From positions 248,001-312,000 of the forward strand of contig CAMDWG010000001.1 in NCBI GenBank assembly GCA_945878375.1: a DNA stretch of 64,000 nt, read 5' to 3'. The translations under genes were made by a program, and so were the position numbers. Source of the DNA: Roseomonas mucosa. Its GTDB lineage: Bacteria; Pseudomonadota; Alphaproteobacteria; Acetobacterales; Acetobacteraceae. Under the pieces are notes generated by a model that did not search any database, was not told where the DNA came from, and was given only the letters and a program-made list of their open reading frames with translations. This document shows, in pieces, positions 56,382 to 64,000 of the stretch; the stretch's first letter is position 1; the number at the start of each line of letters is the position of its first letter.

Positions 56382-57311
56382 TCAGCTCTTGCTGAGTTCC
56401 GCCTCGAGTTCCGGGATCACCCGAAAAACATCGCCGACCAGGCCGTAATCGGCCACCTGGAAGATCGGCGCTTCCTCATCCTTGTTCACGGCGACGATGA
56501 ACTTGCTGTCCTTCATGCCGGCGAGGTGCTGGATGGCGCCCGAGATGCCGAAGGCGATGTAGAGCTCCGGCGCCACGATCTTGCCGGTCTGGCCGACCTG
56601 CATGTCGTTCGGCGCATAGCCCGCATCCACCGCCGCGCGGCTGGCGCCGATGGCGGCGCCCAGCTTGTCGGCGACGCCTTCGAGGATCTTGAAGTTGTCC
56701 GCCGAGCCCATCGCGCGCCCGCCGGAGACGACGATGCGCGCCGCCGTCAGCTCCGGCCGCTCCAGCTTCGCGATCTCGGACCCGACGAAGCTGGACAGGC
56801 CCGGATCGGCCGCCGCCGGCGCGTCCGCGATGGCCGCCGCACCGCCCGAGGCCGGGACCGGGTCGAAGGACGCCGCGCGCACGGTCAGCACCTTGGTCGC
56901 GTCCGCGCTCCGCACGGTGGCCAGCGCGTTGCCGGCATAGATGAAGCGGCGGAAGGTGTCCGCACCCTCCACGCCCGCGACATCGCTGATGACCTGCACA
57001 TCCAGCAGGGCGGCGACGCGCGGCATGATGTTCTTACCCATGGCGGAGCCGGGCGCGAGCAGGTGCCCATAGCCGGGCGCGAGCGCCACCAGCAGCGCCG
57101 CGACAGGCTCGGCCAGCGCGGCCTCTACCCCGGCGCCGCTTGCGACCAGCACCTTCGCAACGCCCGGCAGCTGCGCCGCCGCCGCCGCGCCTTCGGCGCC
57201 GAGCACCAGCAGGTGAATTTCGCCACCGATCTTCGCGGCCGCCGCGACGGCGCTCCGCGTGGGCTGGGAGACGGCCGACCCGCTGCGGTCGGCGAGAACC
57301 AGGACGGCCAT
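56382..57311 (-). CDS. etfA: Electron transfer flavoprotein alpha subunit
   Basis: EtfA binds FAD and moves electrons from acyl-CoA and other dehydrogenases to ETF:quinone oxidoreductase. The 309-aa protein has the conserved FAD-binding domain [40 protein letters not shown] at the C-terminus, and [38 protein letters not shown] in the middle. It starts 2 bp after etfB. Confidence 0.98.
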   Translation of the reverse strand: MAVLVLADRSGSAVSQPTRSAVAAAAKIGGEIHLLVLGAEGAAAAAQLPGVAKVLVASGAGVEAALAEPVAALLVALAPGYGHLLAPGSAMGKNIMPRVAALLDVQVISDVAGVEGADTFRRFIYAGNALATVRSADATKVLTVRAASFDPVPASGGAAAIADAPAAADPGLSSFVGSEIAKLERPELTAARIVVSGGRAMGSADNFKILEGVADKLGAAIGASRAAVDAGYAPNDMQVGQTGKIVAPELYIAFGISGAIQHLAGMKDSKFIVAVNKDEEAPIFQVADYGLVGDVFRVIPELEAELSKS

Positions 57312-57313
57312 CT

Positions 57314-58063
57314 TCAGATCACCTTCGCCTCGTTGCGGAGCTTCGCGACCAGTTCCTGGACCGAGCCCACCTTCACCCCGGCCTGGCGCTTCGGCGGTTC
57401 CTCCACCTTCAGCACCGTCAGGCGGGGCGTGACATCCACGCCGAGATCGGCCGGCTTCACCGTCTCGATCGGCTTCTTGCGCGCCTTCATGATGTTCGGC
57501 AGCGACGCGTAGCGCGGCTCGTTCAGCCGCAGATCGGCGGTCACGATCGCGGGCAGAGTCAGCGCCACCGTCTCAAGACCGCCATCGACCTCCCGCGTCA
57601 CCTTCAGGCTGCCTTCGGTCAGTTCGACCTTGGAGGCGAAGGTGCCCTGCGGCCAGCCCATCAGGGCGGCGAGCATCTGGCCGGTGGCGTTCATGTCGTC
57701 GTCGATCGCCTGCTTGCCCATCAGCACGACCTGCGGTGCTTCCTTCGCCGCAATGGCCTTCAGGATCTTGGCGACCGCGAGTGGTTCGACCGTCGCATCC
57801 GTCTCCACCAGGATGCCGCGGTCGGCGCCCATGGCGAGCGCGGTGCGGATCTGCTCGGCGGCGGCGGCGGGGCCGACGGAGATGGCGACGATCTCGGTCG
57901 CGATCCCCTTCTCCTTCAGCCGCACGGCTTCCTCGACGGCGATCTCGTCGAAGGGGTTCATGGACATCTTGACGTTTGCGGTCTCGACGCCCGTGCCATC
58001 CGCCTTCACGCGGACCTTCACATTGTAGTCGACCACCCGCTTGACGGGGACGAGGATCTTCAT
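57314..58063 (-). CDS. etfB: Electron transfer flavoprotein beta subunit
   Basis: EtfB holds AMP and partners EtfA. The 249-aa protein starts at the ATG at 58063 ([20 protein letters not shown]), has [21 protein letters not shown], and the signature [36 protein letters not shown]. It precedes etfA by 2 bp. Confidence 0.98.
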   Translation of the reverse strand: MKILVPVKRVVDYNVKVRVKADGTGVETANVKMSMNPFDEIAVEEAVRLKEKGIATEIVAISVGPAAAAEQIRTALAMGADRGILVETDATVEPLAVAKILKAIAAKEAPQVVLMGKQAIDDDMNATGQMLAALMGWPQGTFASKVELTEGSLKVTREVDGGLETVALTLPAIVTADLRLNEPRYASLPNIMKARKKPIETVKPADLGVDVTPRLTVLKVEEPPKRQAGVKVGSVQELVAKLRNEAKVI

Positions 58064-58198
58064 CGGTCGGCGGATCCCTGGATCAGACCCTTGGGGGCCA
58101 AGGCGCGGCGCGCATCGCACGCGTCCGCGAGGTGGCGCGGACCATAGTGGCCACGCGGAGGGTGGGCAAGGCGGGGGGTGGGCACGGACAGGGCGCGA

Positions 58199-58393
58199 TC
58201 AGGCGCGCAGCAGAAGCAGCAGCACGAACAGCACCACGGTCGTGAATTGCAGCCCGACGCGCCATCGCATCAGCGTGTTAGACCGCGCGCCGCCCGCCTG
58301 TTCGTTGCGCGCCAGGCCGATCATGCCGGCGAACATCACGCCAAGCGTGCCGAGCAGGGACAGCCCGACAAGGATCATGAGGAAGGTTGCCAT
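58199..58393 (-). CDS. Twin-transmembrane small protein (HIG1-like)
   Basis: A 64-aa protein with two TM helices joined by RNEQAGGARSNTLMRWRVGL, the typical signature of alphaproteobacterial twin-TM/HIG1 proteins. LMRWRVGLQ is the conserved loop. HIG1 proteins elsewhere assist respiratory complexes. Here it lies upstream of etfB on the same strand, by about 135 bp. The ATG at 58393 is the only good start. Confidence 0.82.
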   Translation of the reverse strand: MATFLMILVGLSLLGTLGVMFAGMIGLARNEQAGGARSNTLMRWRVGLQFTTVVLFVLLLLLRA

Positions 58394-58451
58394 GGCGCCT
58401 AGATGGCAGCGCCCGCCGGGACGGCAAGCGTTCCTCCCGCTCTTCCCCGGT

Positions 58452-59645
58452 TCAGCGGCGCAGCATGGTCGCCGCACCGGCCAGGGCGACCAGGGCGCAA
58501 AGCAGGAACCCCGCCCCATACCCCCCCGTCAGCCCCACCAGGGCCGAGAAGGCGGGCGGCGCCACCAGCATGGTCACCGCAAAGGCGAAGGACAGCGCGG
58601 CCGTCGCGCCCCCCACCTGCCCCGCAGGCGCGATCCGCGCCGTCTCGGCCAGCAGCACGCCGTTCCAACCCACCGCCGTCGCCCCCATCAGGATGCCGGC
58701 CACCACCACCAGCAGCGCCGGCCACCCCGGCCCCGCCGCCGCGAGCGCTGCCGCCGCCGCCGCCGCGCCCACCCCGCAGGCCAGCAGCGGCCCGCGCGCG
58801 CCATGCCGGTCGGCGATCAGCGCCCAGGCGATTCGTCCCAGCACCCCCGCCGCCTGGGCCAGCGCCATCCGCAGCCCCGCCTCGGCCAGCGGGGTGCCGA
58901 GCATGGTCACCTGGAAGGCGACGAAGAAGGTCAGGAAGCAGAATTGCGCGACGCCATAGCAGCAGGACATCACGGTCAGCCGCCGCAACGCCGCATCGGT
59001 CCGGAGCAGGCCGAGCGACCCCGCCGCCTCGCGCCACAGCGCCGCGCCGCCCGCACCGCCCGCGGTCGGATCCCGCCCCGCATCCAACGCCGCGCGCAAC
59101 GGTTGCAGCGCCAGCGCCACCAGCAGCCCGGTGGCCGCCATGGCGAAGACCCCGGCCCGCCAGCCGAAGACCATGGCGATGGCTGGTGCCACGGCGGCCA
59201 CCAGCATCGCCCCGGCCGGCACGCCGGCCTGCTTCATGCTGAACACCAGCGACCGGCGGCGCGGCGGGGTGCGCCCGGCCAGAAGATGGCTGCCGCAGGG
59301 GGTCACCGGTCCATGCCCCATCCCCGCCACGAAGGCCGAGACCACCAGCGCTAGCGGATGCCCGAGCGCCGCCAGCGCGATGCCCAGCGCCACCAGCACC
59401 ATGCCCACCTGCAGCACCCGCACCGCGCCATGGCGGCGGATCAGCGGCCCCGTCAGCGGCCCGCTGACCAGCGCGCCGGCATAGACCAGCGCCGTATGCA
59501 GCCCGACGAGGCTCGCCGGCAGGCCCGTCTCGGCCGCGATGGCGGGGGCCAGCACCGGCACCGTCAGGAACGCCCCCATCCCCGCCACATGGGTGGCGAG
59601 CAGGGCGAGCATCAGGATGGTCAGGGGAGGGCCAGCGGCGGTCAC
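58452..59645 (-). CDS. MFS transporter
   Basis: The 397-aa protein has about 12 TM helices, with the motif-A region GPLTGPLIRRHGAVRVLQVG and the central MSCCYGVAQFCFLTFFVAFQVTMLG start of the second half. It resembles YbfB/cyanate-transporter-like groups in general pattern only. The substrate is unknown. It diverges from the mechanosensitive channel gene across 92 bp. Confidence 0.85.
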   Translation of the reverse strand: MTAAGPPLTILMLALLATHVAGMGAFLTVPVLAPAIAAETGLPASLVGLHTALVYAGALVSGPLTGPLIRRHGAVRVLQVGMVLVALGIALAALGHPLALVVSAFVAGMGHGPVTPCGSHLLAGRTPPRRRSLVFSMKQAGVPAGAMLVAAVAPAIAMVFGWRAGVFAMAATGLLVALALQPLRAALDAGRDPTAGGAGGAALWREAAGSLGLLRTDAALRRLTVMSCCYGVAQFCFLTFFVAFQVTMLGTPLAEAGLRMALAQAAGVLGRIAWALIADRHGARGPLLACGVGAAAAAAALAAAGPGWPALLVVVAGILMGATAVGWNGVLLAETARIAPAGQVGGATAALSFAFAVTMLVAPPAFSALVGLTGGYGAGFLLCALVALAGAATMLRR

Positions 59646-59737
59646 GCGCGCATCCTGTGGCCGCCCCGGTTGCGCCGCAACCGGCCCTCGGAACGTCAGG
59701 GTTGACCGGAAGGGGCCGGGCGCGCTTCACCCCCCGC

Positions 59738-62002
59738 ATGCTGCTCCGCATCCTGACCCTGCTTCTTTTGCTGGCCACCCCGGCGCTGGCCCAGGGGACG
59801 GCGCCCCAGCCCGCCCCCCAGGCGGCGGGCGGTGAGTTGCAACGGCTGATCGAGGTGCTGCGCGACGATGCGCGGCGGGCGGAGTTCCTCCGCGCGCTGG
59901 AGGCAGCGAGCCGGCCGGCCGGCGGCGCGGCCCCCGAGGCGCCGGCCGCCGAGCCAGCGCCGGCCGAGACCGTCCTGCTGCCGCCGAACACGCTCGGGGG
60001 GCAATTGCTGTTGGGCGCATCCCAGCGGCTGCAGGCCCTGTCCGAGAGCCTGGTCGCGACGGTGGAGGCGCTGACCGATGTGCGGGGCGTCGCCGCCTGG
60101 ATCTCCGGCGCGCTGCGGGACCCGGTGACCAAGACGCGGATCGGGGACGCGGCCTGGAAGCTCGCCTTGCTATTCGGCCTGGGGATGCTGGCGGAATGGG
60201 GCACGGCGCGCGCGCTGCGCCGCTTCTCGGACCGGCTGGACGCGATGGCGCCGGCGCCCGGGGATGCCCGGACCTGGATGCGTCGGGTACCGCTGGTCCT
60301 GGCGCGCTTCGGGCTGGATTTGGTGCCGATCGCCGCCTTCGCCGTGATCTCCTACGGCATGATCGGCTTCGTGCGGCCGCTGCCGACGACGGAACTCGTC
60401 CTGCTCGTCGCCAATAATTCCTACATGGCGCTGCGCGCGGTGATGGCGGGGTCGCGCATGCTGTTCTCCCCGGCGTCGACGCATCTGCGGCTGGTGCAGG
60501 TGGCGGATGAGACGGCGGCCTATGTCACGGTCTGGGTCCGGCGCATCGTGGTGGTGGCGATCGCCGGCTATGCGGTGGCGGAGGCCGGGCTGCTCTTCGG
60601 CCTGCCCTGGTCGGCCTATGACGCGGTCCTGCGCCTGTCGCTGCTGGTCGTGACGCTGCTGATGGTCATCGTGATCCTGCAGAACCGCACCCAGGTGGCC
60701 GATGCGCTGCGCGCGGCGCCGCTGGCGGAGGACGAGGTGCCGGACCGCGCCCGGCGGCTGTTCCGCGGCCTGCGCGACCGGCTGGCCGATGTGTGGCACC
60801 TGCTGGCGATCCTGTGGCTCTTCGCGCTCTGGGGCGTCTGGGCGCTGGAGGTGCGGGACGGCTTCGCGCGGCTGCTCGGCGTGACGGCGACGACCATCGC
60901 GATCCTGGCGGCGGCCAAGCTGGCGGATGTGCTGCTGCGGCGTGCGATCCTTCGCGGCTTCCGCATCACCCCCGAACTCGCCCTGCGCTATCCGGGGCTG
61001 GAGGCGCGGGCGAACCGCTATCTGCCGGTGCTGAAGGCGCTGGGCAGCGGGATCATCGCGGCGCTGACGCTGCTGTTCCTGCTGGAGGCCTGGGGGCTCG
61101 ATGCCTTCGCCTGGTTCGGGCGCGGGCGGCTGGGGGCAATGCTGCTGTCGTCCCTGGTCACGATCGGGCTGACGGTGATGGTGGGCATCACCGTCTGGGA
61201 GTTGGCGAACGCCGCCATCCAGCGCTACCTCAACAAGCTGTCGAAGGACGCGCAGGCCGCCCGCAGCGCGCGGGTGCGCACCCTGCTGCCGATGCTCCGC
61301 ACCGTGCTGCTGGTCACGATCCTGGTCTTCGTCGCGCTGAACGTGCTGACCGAGATCGGCGTGAACGTCGCGCCCCTGATCGCGGGCGCGGGCGTGATCG
61401 GCCTCGCGGTCGGCTTCGGGTCGCAGACCCTGGTGCGCGATGTCATCACCGGTGCCTTCCTGCTGTTCGAGGATGCGATGGCGGTCGGCGACGTGGTGCA
61501 GGTGGGCGGCCATTCGGGCGTGGTGGAACAGCTCTCGATCCGCTCCATCAAGCTGCGCGCGCAGGATGGCAGCGTGCACATCGTGCCCTTCAGCGCCGTG
61601 ACCACGGTCACGAACATGACCCGCGACTTCAGCTTCGCCGTGCTCGATGTCTCGGTCGGCTATGGGGAGGAGACGGACCGCGTCTCCGACGTGCTGCGCC
61701 AGATCGCGACCGAAGTGCGGGCCGACGCCAAGTTCGGCGCCGTGATCCGCGACGAGCTTGAGATCCTGGGCGTAGAGCGGCTGGCCGATTCCGGCGTGCT
61801 GATCCGCGCGCGGATCAAGACCGATCCGGGGGCGCGCTGGATGGTGGGGCGGGAATTCAACCGGCGCATCAAGCAGCGCTTCGACAAGCTCGGCATCGAG
61901 ATCCCCTACCCGCACCAGAAGCTGGTCATCGACAGCGGGGCGAAGCATCCGGTGGAGGAAGACTTCCCCGCCCCGCCCGCCCGCGCCAAGGTTGCCGAAT
62001 GA
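59738..62002 (+). CDS. Large MscS-family mechanosensitive ion channel
   Basis: The 754-aa protein starts with a signal peptide (LLRILTLLLLLATPALAQG), followed by an Ala/Pro-rich periplasmic region with a helical part to about 120, then about ten TM helices. The MscS core appears in PLIAGAGVIGLAVGFGSQTLVRDVITGAFLLFED (pore helix TM3) and VQVGGHSGVVEQLSIRSIKLRAQDGSVHIVPF (beta domain). The C-terminal domain ends near residue 735. The size and the periplasmic extension place it with MscK/YbdG-like large channels. The ATG at 59738 is preceded by weak GC-rich sequence. Confidence 0.9.
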   Translation: MLLRILTLLLLLATPALAQGTAPQPAPQAAGGELQRLIEVLRDDARRAEFLRALEAASRPAGGAAPEAPAAEPAPAETVLLPPNTLGGQLLLGASQRLQALSESLVATVEALTDVRGVAAWISGALRDPVTKTRIGDAAWKLALLFGLGMLAEWGTARALRRFSDRLDAMAPAPGDARTWMRRVPLVLARFGLDLVPIAAFAVISYGMIGFVRPLPTTELVLLVANNSYMALRAVMAGSRMLFSPASTHLRLVQVADETAAYVTVWVRRIVVVAIAGYAVAEAGLLFGLPWSAYDAVLRLSLLVVTLLMVIVILQNRTQVADALRAAPLAEDEVPDRARRLFRGLRDRLADVWHLLAILWLFALWGVWALEVRDGFARLLGVTATTIAILAAAKLADVLLRRAILRGFRITPELALRYPGLEARANRYLPVLKALGSGIIAALTLLFLLEAWGLDAFAWFGRGRLGAMLLSSLVTIGLTVMVGITVWELANAAIQRYLNKLSKDAQAARSARVRTLLPMLRTVLLVTILVFVALNVLTEIGVNVAPLIAGAGVIGLAVGFGSQTLVRDVITGAFLLFEDAMAVGDVVQVGGHSGVVEQLSIRSIKLRAQDGSVHIVPFSAVTTVTNMTRDFSFAVLDVSVGYGEETDRVSDVLRQIATEVRADAKFGAVIRDELEILGVERLADSGVLIRARIKTDPGARWMVGREFNRRIKQRFDKLGIEIPYPHQKLVIDSGAKHPVEEDFPAPPARAKVAE

Positions 62003-62065
62003 TCCCTCGTCCCGCAGCACGGGATGATTGAAGCGCGGCGTGGCCGGGACCATCTGATCCCCGCC

Positions 62066-62311
62066 ATGTCCTACCTTCTCGCCATCCTTGTCCCGCCCCT
62101 GTCGCTGCTGCTGCAGGGGCGGCCGTTCCAGGCGGTGTTCAACGGGATGCTCTGGCTGGGCAGCCTGGTGTTCATCCTGCTGCCCTTCGTCGCGGGCCAG
62201 CTGGGCTGGCTGGTGGCGGTGATCTGGGCCGTGGTGGTGGTCCACAACCGCCGCAGCGAGGAACGCGACCGCCGCCTGATCGACGCCGCGCTGCGCCGCC
62301 AGCGCGGATAG
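62066..62311 (+). CDS. YqaE/Pmp3-family small membrane protein
   Basis: An 81-aa protein with two or three TM helices. SYLLAILVPPLSLLLQGRPFQAVFNGMLWL is the YqaE/Pmp3 signature, which is followed by a charged tail (HNRRSEERDRRLIDAALRRQ). Homologues affect membrane potential or salt tolerance. I use the ATG at 62066; an ATG 42 bp upstream is less typical. The gene ends 10 bp before the convergent M48 gene, over a GCGCCC/GGGCGC hairpin. Confidence 0.85.
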   Translation: MSYLLAILVPPLSLLLQGRPFQAVFNGMLWLGSLVFILLPFVAGQLGWLVAVIWAVVVVHNRRSEERDRRLIDAALRRQRG

Positions 62312-62321
62312 GCAGCGCCCG

Positions 62322-63344
62322 TCAGGGCGCCTGCCGCAAGATCCGCGCGCGCTCCGCTGCATCCGGATGCGTGCCGAGCCAGCCGAGGCCTCCCTCGCCG
62401 CCCGGGCCGAGCCGCTCCAGAAGCCGTGCCAGATCCTCGGTGGGAGTGCCAAGGCCACGCAGAATGCCCGCGGCGATCAGATCGGCCTCCCGTTCGAAGT
62501 CCCGGGAATAGGCGTTGACGACAACGAGTCCGAAGGAGGCCGCCAGTTCGTCGATCATCGTCCCCGCATCGCCGAAGACCAGCGCAACCATCAGCAGGAA
62601 CGATCCCGCGCGCACCGCCTGGCGCAACCCATGGCGTTCCCGCACATGCGCCAGTTCATGCGCCATCACCCCGGCCAGCGCCGCATCAGACGGCGCGAGC
62701 GCCACGAGGGCATCCGTCATCACCACCGGCCCGCCGGGAAAGGCCACCGCATTCGCGCCCATCTGGCGAGAGGCCCGCAACAGCAGCGTGGGCGGAGCAT
62801 CGGCGAGGTCCGATGCCGCCGCCACGCGCGCGAACAGCGCCTGCAGCGCCGCCTGCCGGTCCGGCGGCAGGGTCGAGGGTGTGAAGGCGCCGCCATCCAT
62901 CCGCGCGAACACCATGGCGCCGATCCGGGCTTCCAGCGCGGGCGGCACCGCCATCGCCGCCCGATCCGCCACCACCGGCAGGCCGAACCGAACGCCCAGC
63001 GCCAGCAGCAGCACGCAGCCCAGCAGCAGCGCAATGTTCCGCCAGTTCGGACGCTCTAACCAGGCGAGCCTGTGTCGTCCCGCGGCGGCGAGGCCGCCGA
63101 CCAGCCGGTCGAGCGCCTCGTCATCCTCGGTGACGAAGGCAACGCCGTCGCCGAACTCCGCACGCCTCGCGCTGCCGGAGACGCGCTGCGTCAGGCCGCG
63201 CAATGGGCCGAGCAAGCGTGGCGCCGGCTCACCGTCCAGCCAGGCCAGGAACCGGCCATCGGGATCGCGGTCCAGCCAAGCCGGGTGTGGGCGGGTGGAG
63301 CCGGGGTCGAACAGCCGGCCAGCCGGTGCGCGATGGGGGTTCAC
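62322..63344 (-). CDS. M48 family zinc metalloprotease
   Basis: A membrane-linked peptidase of about 340 aa, starting at a GTG (63344) that overlaps the stop of the DUF898 gene (GTGTGA). One TM helix (IALLLGCVLLLALGVRFGLPVV, about 105-125) precedes the catalytic domain. HExxH is AGVMAHELAHVRERHG and the third ligand is in YSRDFEREADLIAAG. The N-terminal ~95 residues form an uncharacterised soluble domain. Similar M48 proteins process or remove membrane proteins. It is coupled with DUF898 upstream. Confidence 0.85.
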   Translation of the reverse strand: MNPHRAPAGRLFDPGSTRPHPAWLDRDPDGRFLAWLDGEPAPRLLGPLRGLTQRVSGSARRAEFGDGVAFVTEDDEALDRLVGGLAAAGRHRLAWLERPNWRNIALLLGCVLLLALGVRFGLPVVADRAAMAVPPALEARIGAMVFARMDGGAFTPSTLPPDRQAALQALFARVAAASDLADAPPTLLLRASRQMGANAVAFPGGPVVMTDALVALAPSDAALAGVMAHELAHVRERHGLRQAVRAGSFLLMVALVFGDAGTMIDELAASFGLVVVNAYSRDFEREADLIAAGILRGLGTPTEDLARLLERLGPGGEGGLGWLGTHPDAAERARILRQAP

Positions 63345-64000
63345 ACGCCGATTTCGATACCCTGGAGGCCGCCGAACTCGGCGCCGAAGGCACCGCCCGG
63401 CCCGACCTGCTCGCCCATGAACTGGTCGAGGCTGCCGGCCGGCAGCATGGCCACCGATTCGACATCGTAGCGCCAGGACCGCACGGCGGCCCACGGGATC
63501 AGCAAGCCGAAGGACGCGATGATCGCCAGGAAATTGCTGATGCGGATCCAAGCGAAGCGCTGCTCCGACAGGTTGCAAGCGAAGCGGTGGCCGCGCTCCA
63601 GCCGCAGCGCGTTGAGCGTCGCATTGCGCGCCGCCGCGGCGAACCAGGCGGAGGCCAGCAGGAAGCCCAGTATGGTGCATAGCGGGGTCCAAGCCGCGGC
63701 GACGATCGGGAAGACAATGCGCGGCAGCAGGGCTTGCAAGACGTCCCCGAATGCAAGCCAGACCAGCCAGCCGCCCAGGACTGCGCCTAGCCAAAGCACG
63801 ATCGCAATGAACAAGCCGCTATAGAAGGGCCCCAGTGGCGGATCCGCCTCGAACCGGCTGCTGCCGAACCGCAGGTGGTTCACCTGCACCCGCCGCATCG
63901 CCCGCGCGGCGAAGGGAAACAGGGCGCCGAGCGTGAGGGTCGCCGCGACCGGCCACAACCCATAGGCCTTGAAGACGTCCGCATAGCGGCCGGTCCAGGC
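63341..64000 (-). CDS. DUF898 (YjgN-like) membrane protein, 5' end beyond window
   Basis: The frame is open to the window edge, coding at least 219 residues. The start is missing. Sequence reads GRYADVFKAYG at the edge, then hydrophobic segments ATLTLGALFPFAARAMRRVQ, LFIAIVLWLGAVLGGWLVWLAF and VFPIVAAAWTPLCTILGFLLASAWF, with NHLRFGSSRFE between the first and second. Arrangement and motif fit DUF898. Its stop overlaps the GTG of the M48 protease, which suggests a functional pair. Function is unknown. Confidence 0.82.
   Translation of the reverse strand, partial: AWTGRYADVFKAYGLWPVAATLTLGALFPFAARAMRRVQVNHLRFGSSRFEADPPLGPFYSGLFIAIVLWLGAVLGGWLVWLAFGDVLQALLPRIVFPIVAAAWTPLCTILGFLLASAWFAAAARNATLNALRLERGHRFACNLSEQRFAWIRISNFLAIIASFGLLIPWAAVRSWRYDVESVAMLPAGSLDQFMGEQVGPGGAFGAEFGGLQGIEIGV

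Noticed and set aside
60170-62458. A 762-codon frame antisense to the MscS gene
   Set aside because: The MscS gene on the plus strand is supported by its pore and beta-domain motifs. The antisense frame is low complexity.

Overview
The window reads as chromosome of a very GC-rich alphaproteobacterium with a photosynthesis gene cluster. Genes for bacteriochlorophyll synthesis sit beside an aa3 cytochrome c oxidase operon, Pmt-type phosphatidylethanolamine methylation and many single-gene housekeeping loci. I infer an aerobic anoxygenic phototroph, most likely of the Acetobacteraceae (Roseomonas-like). That placement rests on gene content and codon style, not on a marker gene. I see no rRNA, tRNA, CRISPR array, phage or insertion sequence with a transposase.

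Layout. 1-8.8 kb is one end of the photosynthesis cluster: bchF-bchN run leftward off the window, and ppaA-ppsR-bchG-bch2-bchP plus hemC run rightward. The divergent gap carries candidate PpsR/CrtJ and FNR-type sites. 8.8-15.2 kb holds small membrane proteins, a luciferase-like oxidoreductase, a guanine-deaminase-like enzyme, a DUF445 protein and a zinc-type ABC transporter (znuC-znuB) that has no binding protein here. 15.2-19.5 kb has a sugar-nucleotide epimerase/aminotransferase pair, ChaC and a DUF2125 protein. 19.4-27.1 kb is the leftward ctaC-ctaD-ctaB-(small)-ctaG-ctaE oxidase operon with its own promoter and terminator, followed by SURF1 and an M32 carboxypeptidase. 27.2-32.0 kb is a metal-import locus: an ArsR repressor with a textbook alpha-5 zinc site faces a troABCD-type transporter whose TroC permease is fused to a DtxR/MntR-like domain. 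A nested palindromic repeat lies between troC and troD. 32-37.3 kb carries pmtA, a DMT exporter, yqgE, a peroxiredoxin, rnhA, thrB and a lipoprotein. 37.4-42.2 kb is a tandem glycine riboswitch followed by gcvT-gcvH-gcvP and a strong terminator. 42.2-46.0 kb has an AbrB-type protein, trmO and TRAP permeases. 46.2-53.6 kb is a compact hyf-like operon (B, C, E, F, G, an 81-aa protein, I). 53.6-59.6 kb runs leftward: a K+-channel-like protein, an enolase-superfamily enzyme, 3-hydroxyacyl-CoA dehydrogenase, etfBA, a twin-TM protein and an MFS transporter. The window ends with an MscS channel, a small membrane protein, an M48 protease and a DUF898 protein cut by the edge.

The most unusual item is the hyf-like operon. 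The large subunit has lost all four cysteines that hold NiFe, while the small subunit keeps all four ligands of its [4Fe-4S] cluster, and the usual ferredoxin subunit is replaced by a short cysteine-free protein. It should be a membrane ion-pumping complex related to complex I and group 4 hydrogenases, but not a hydrogenase. The metal-import locus is the second most interesting, because a zinc-sensing repressor and a DtxR-like domain are both tied to one importer.
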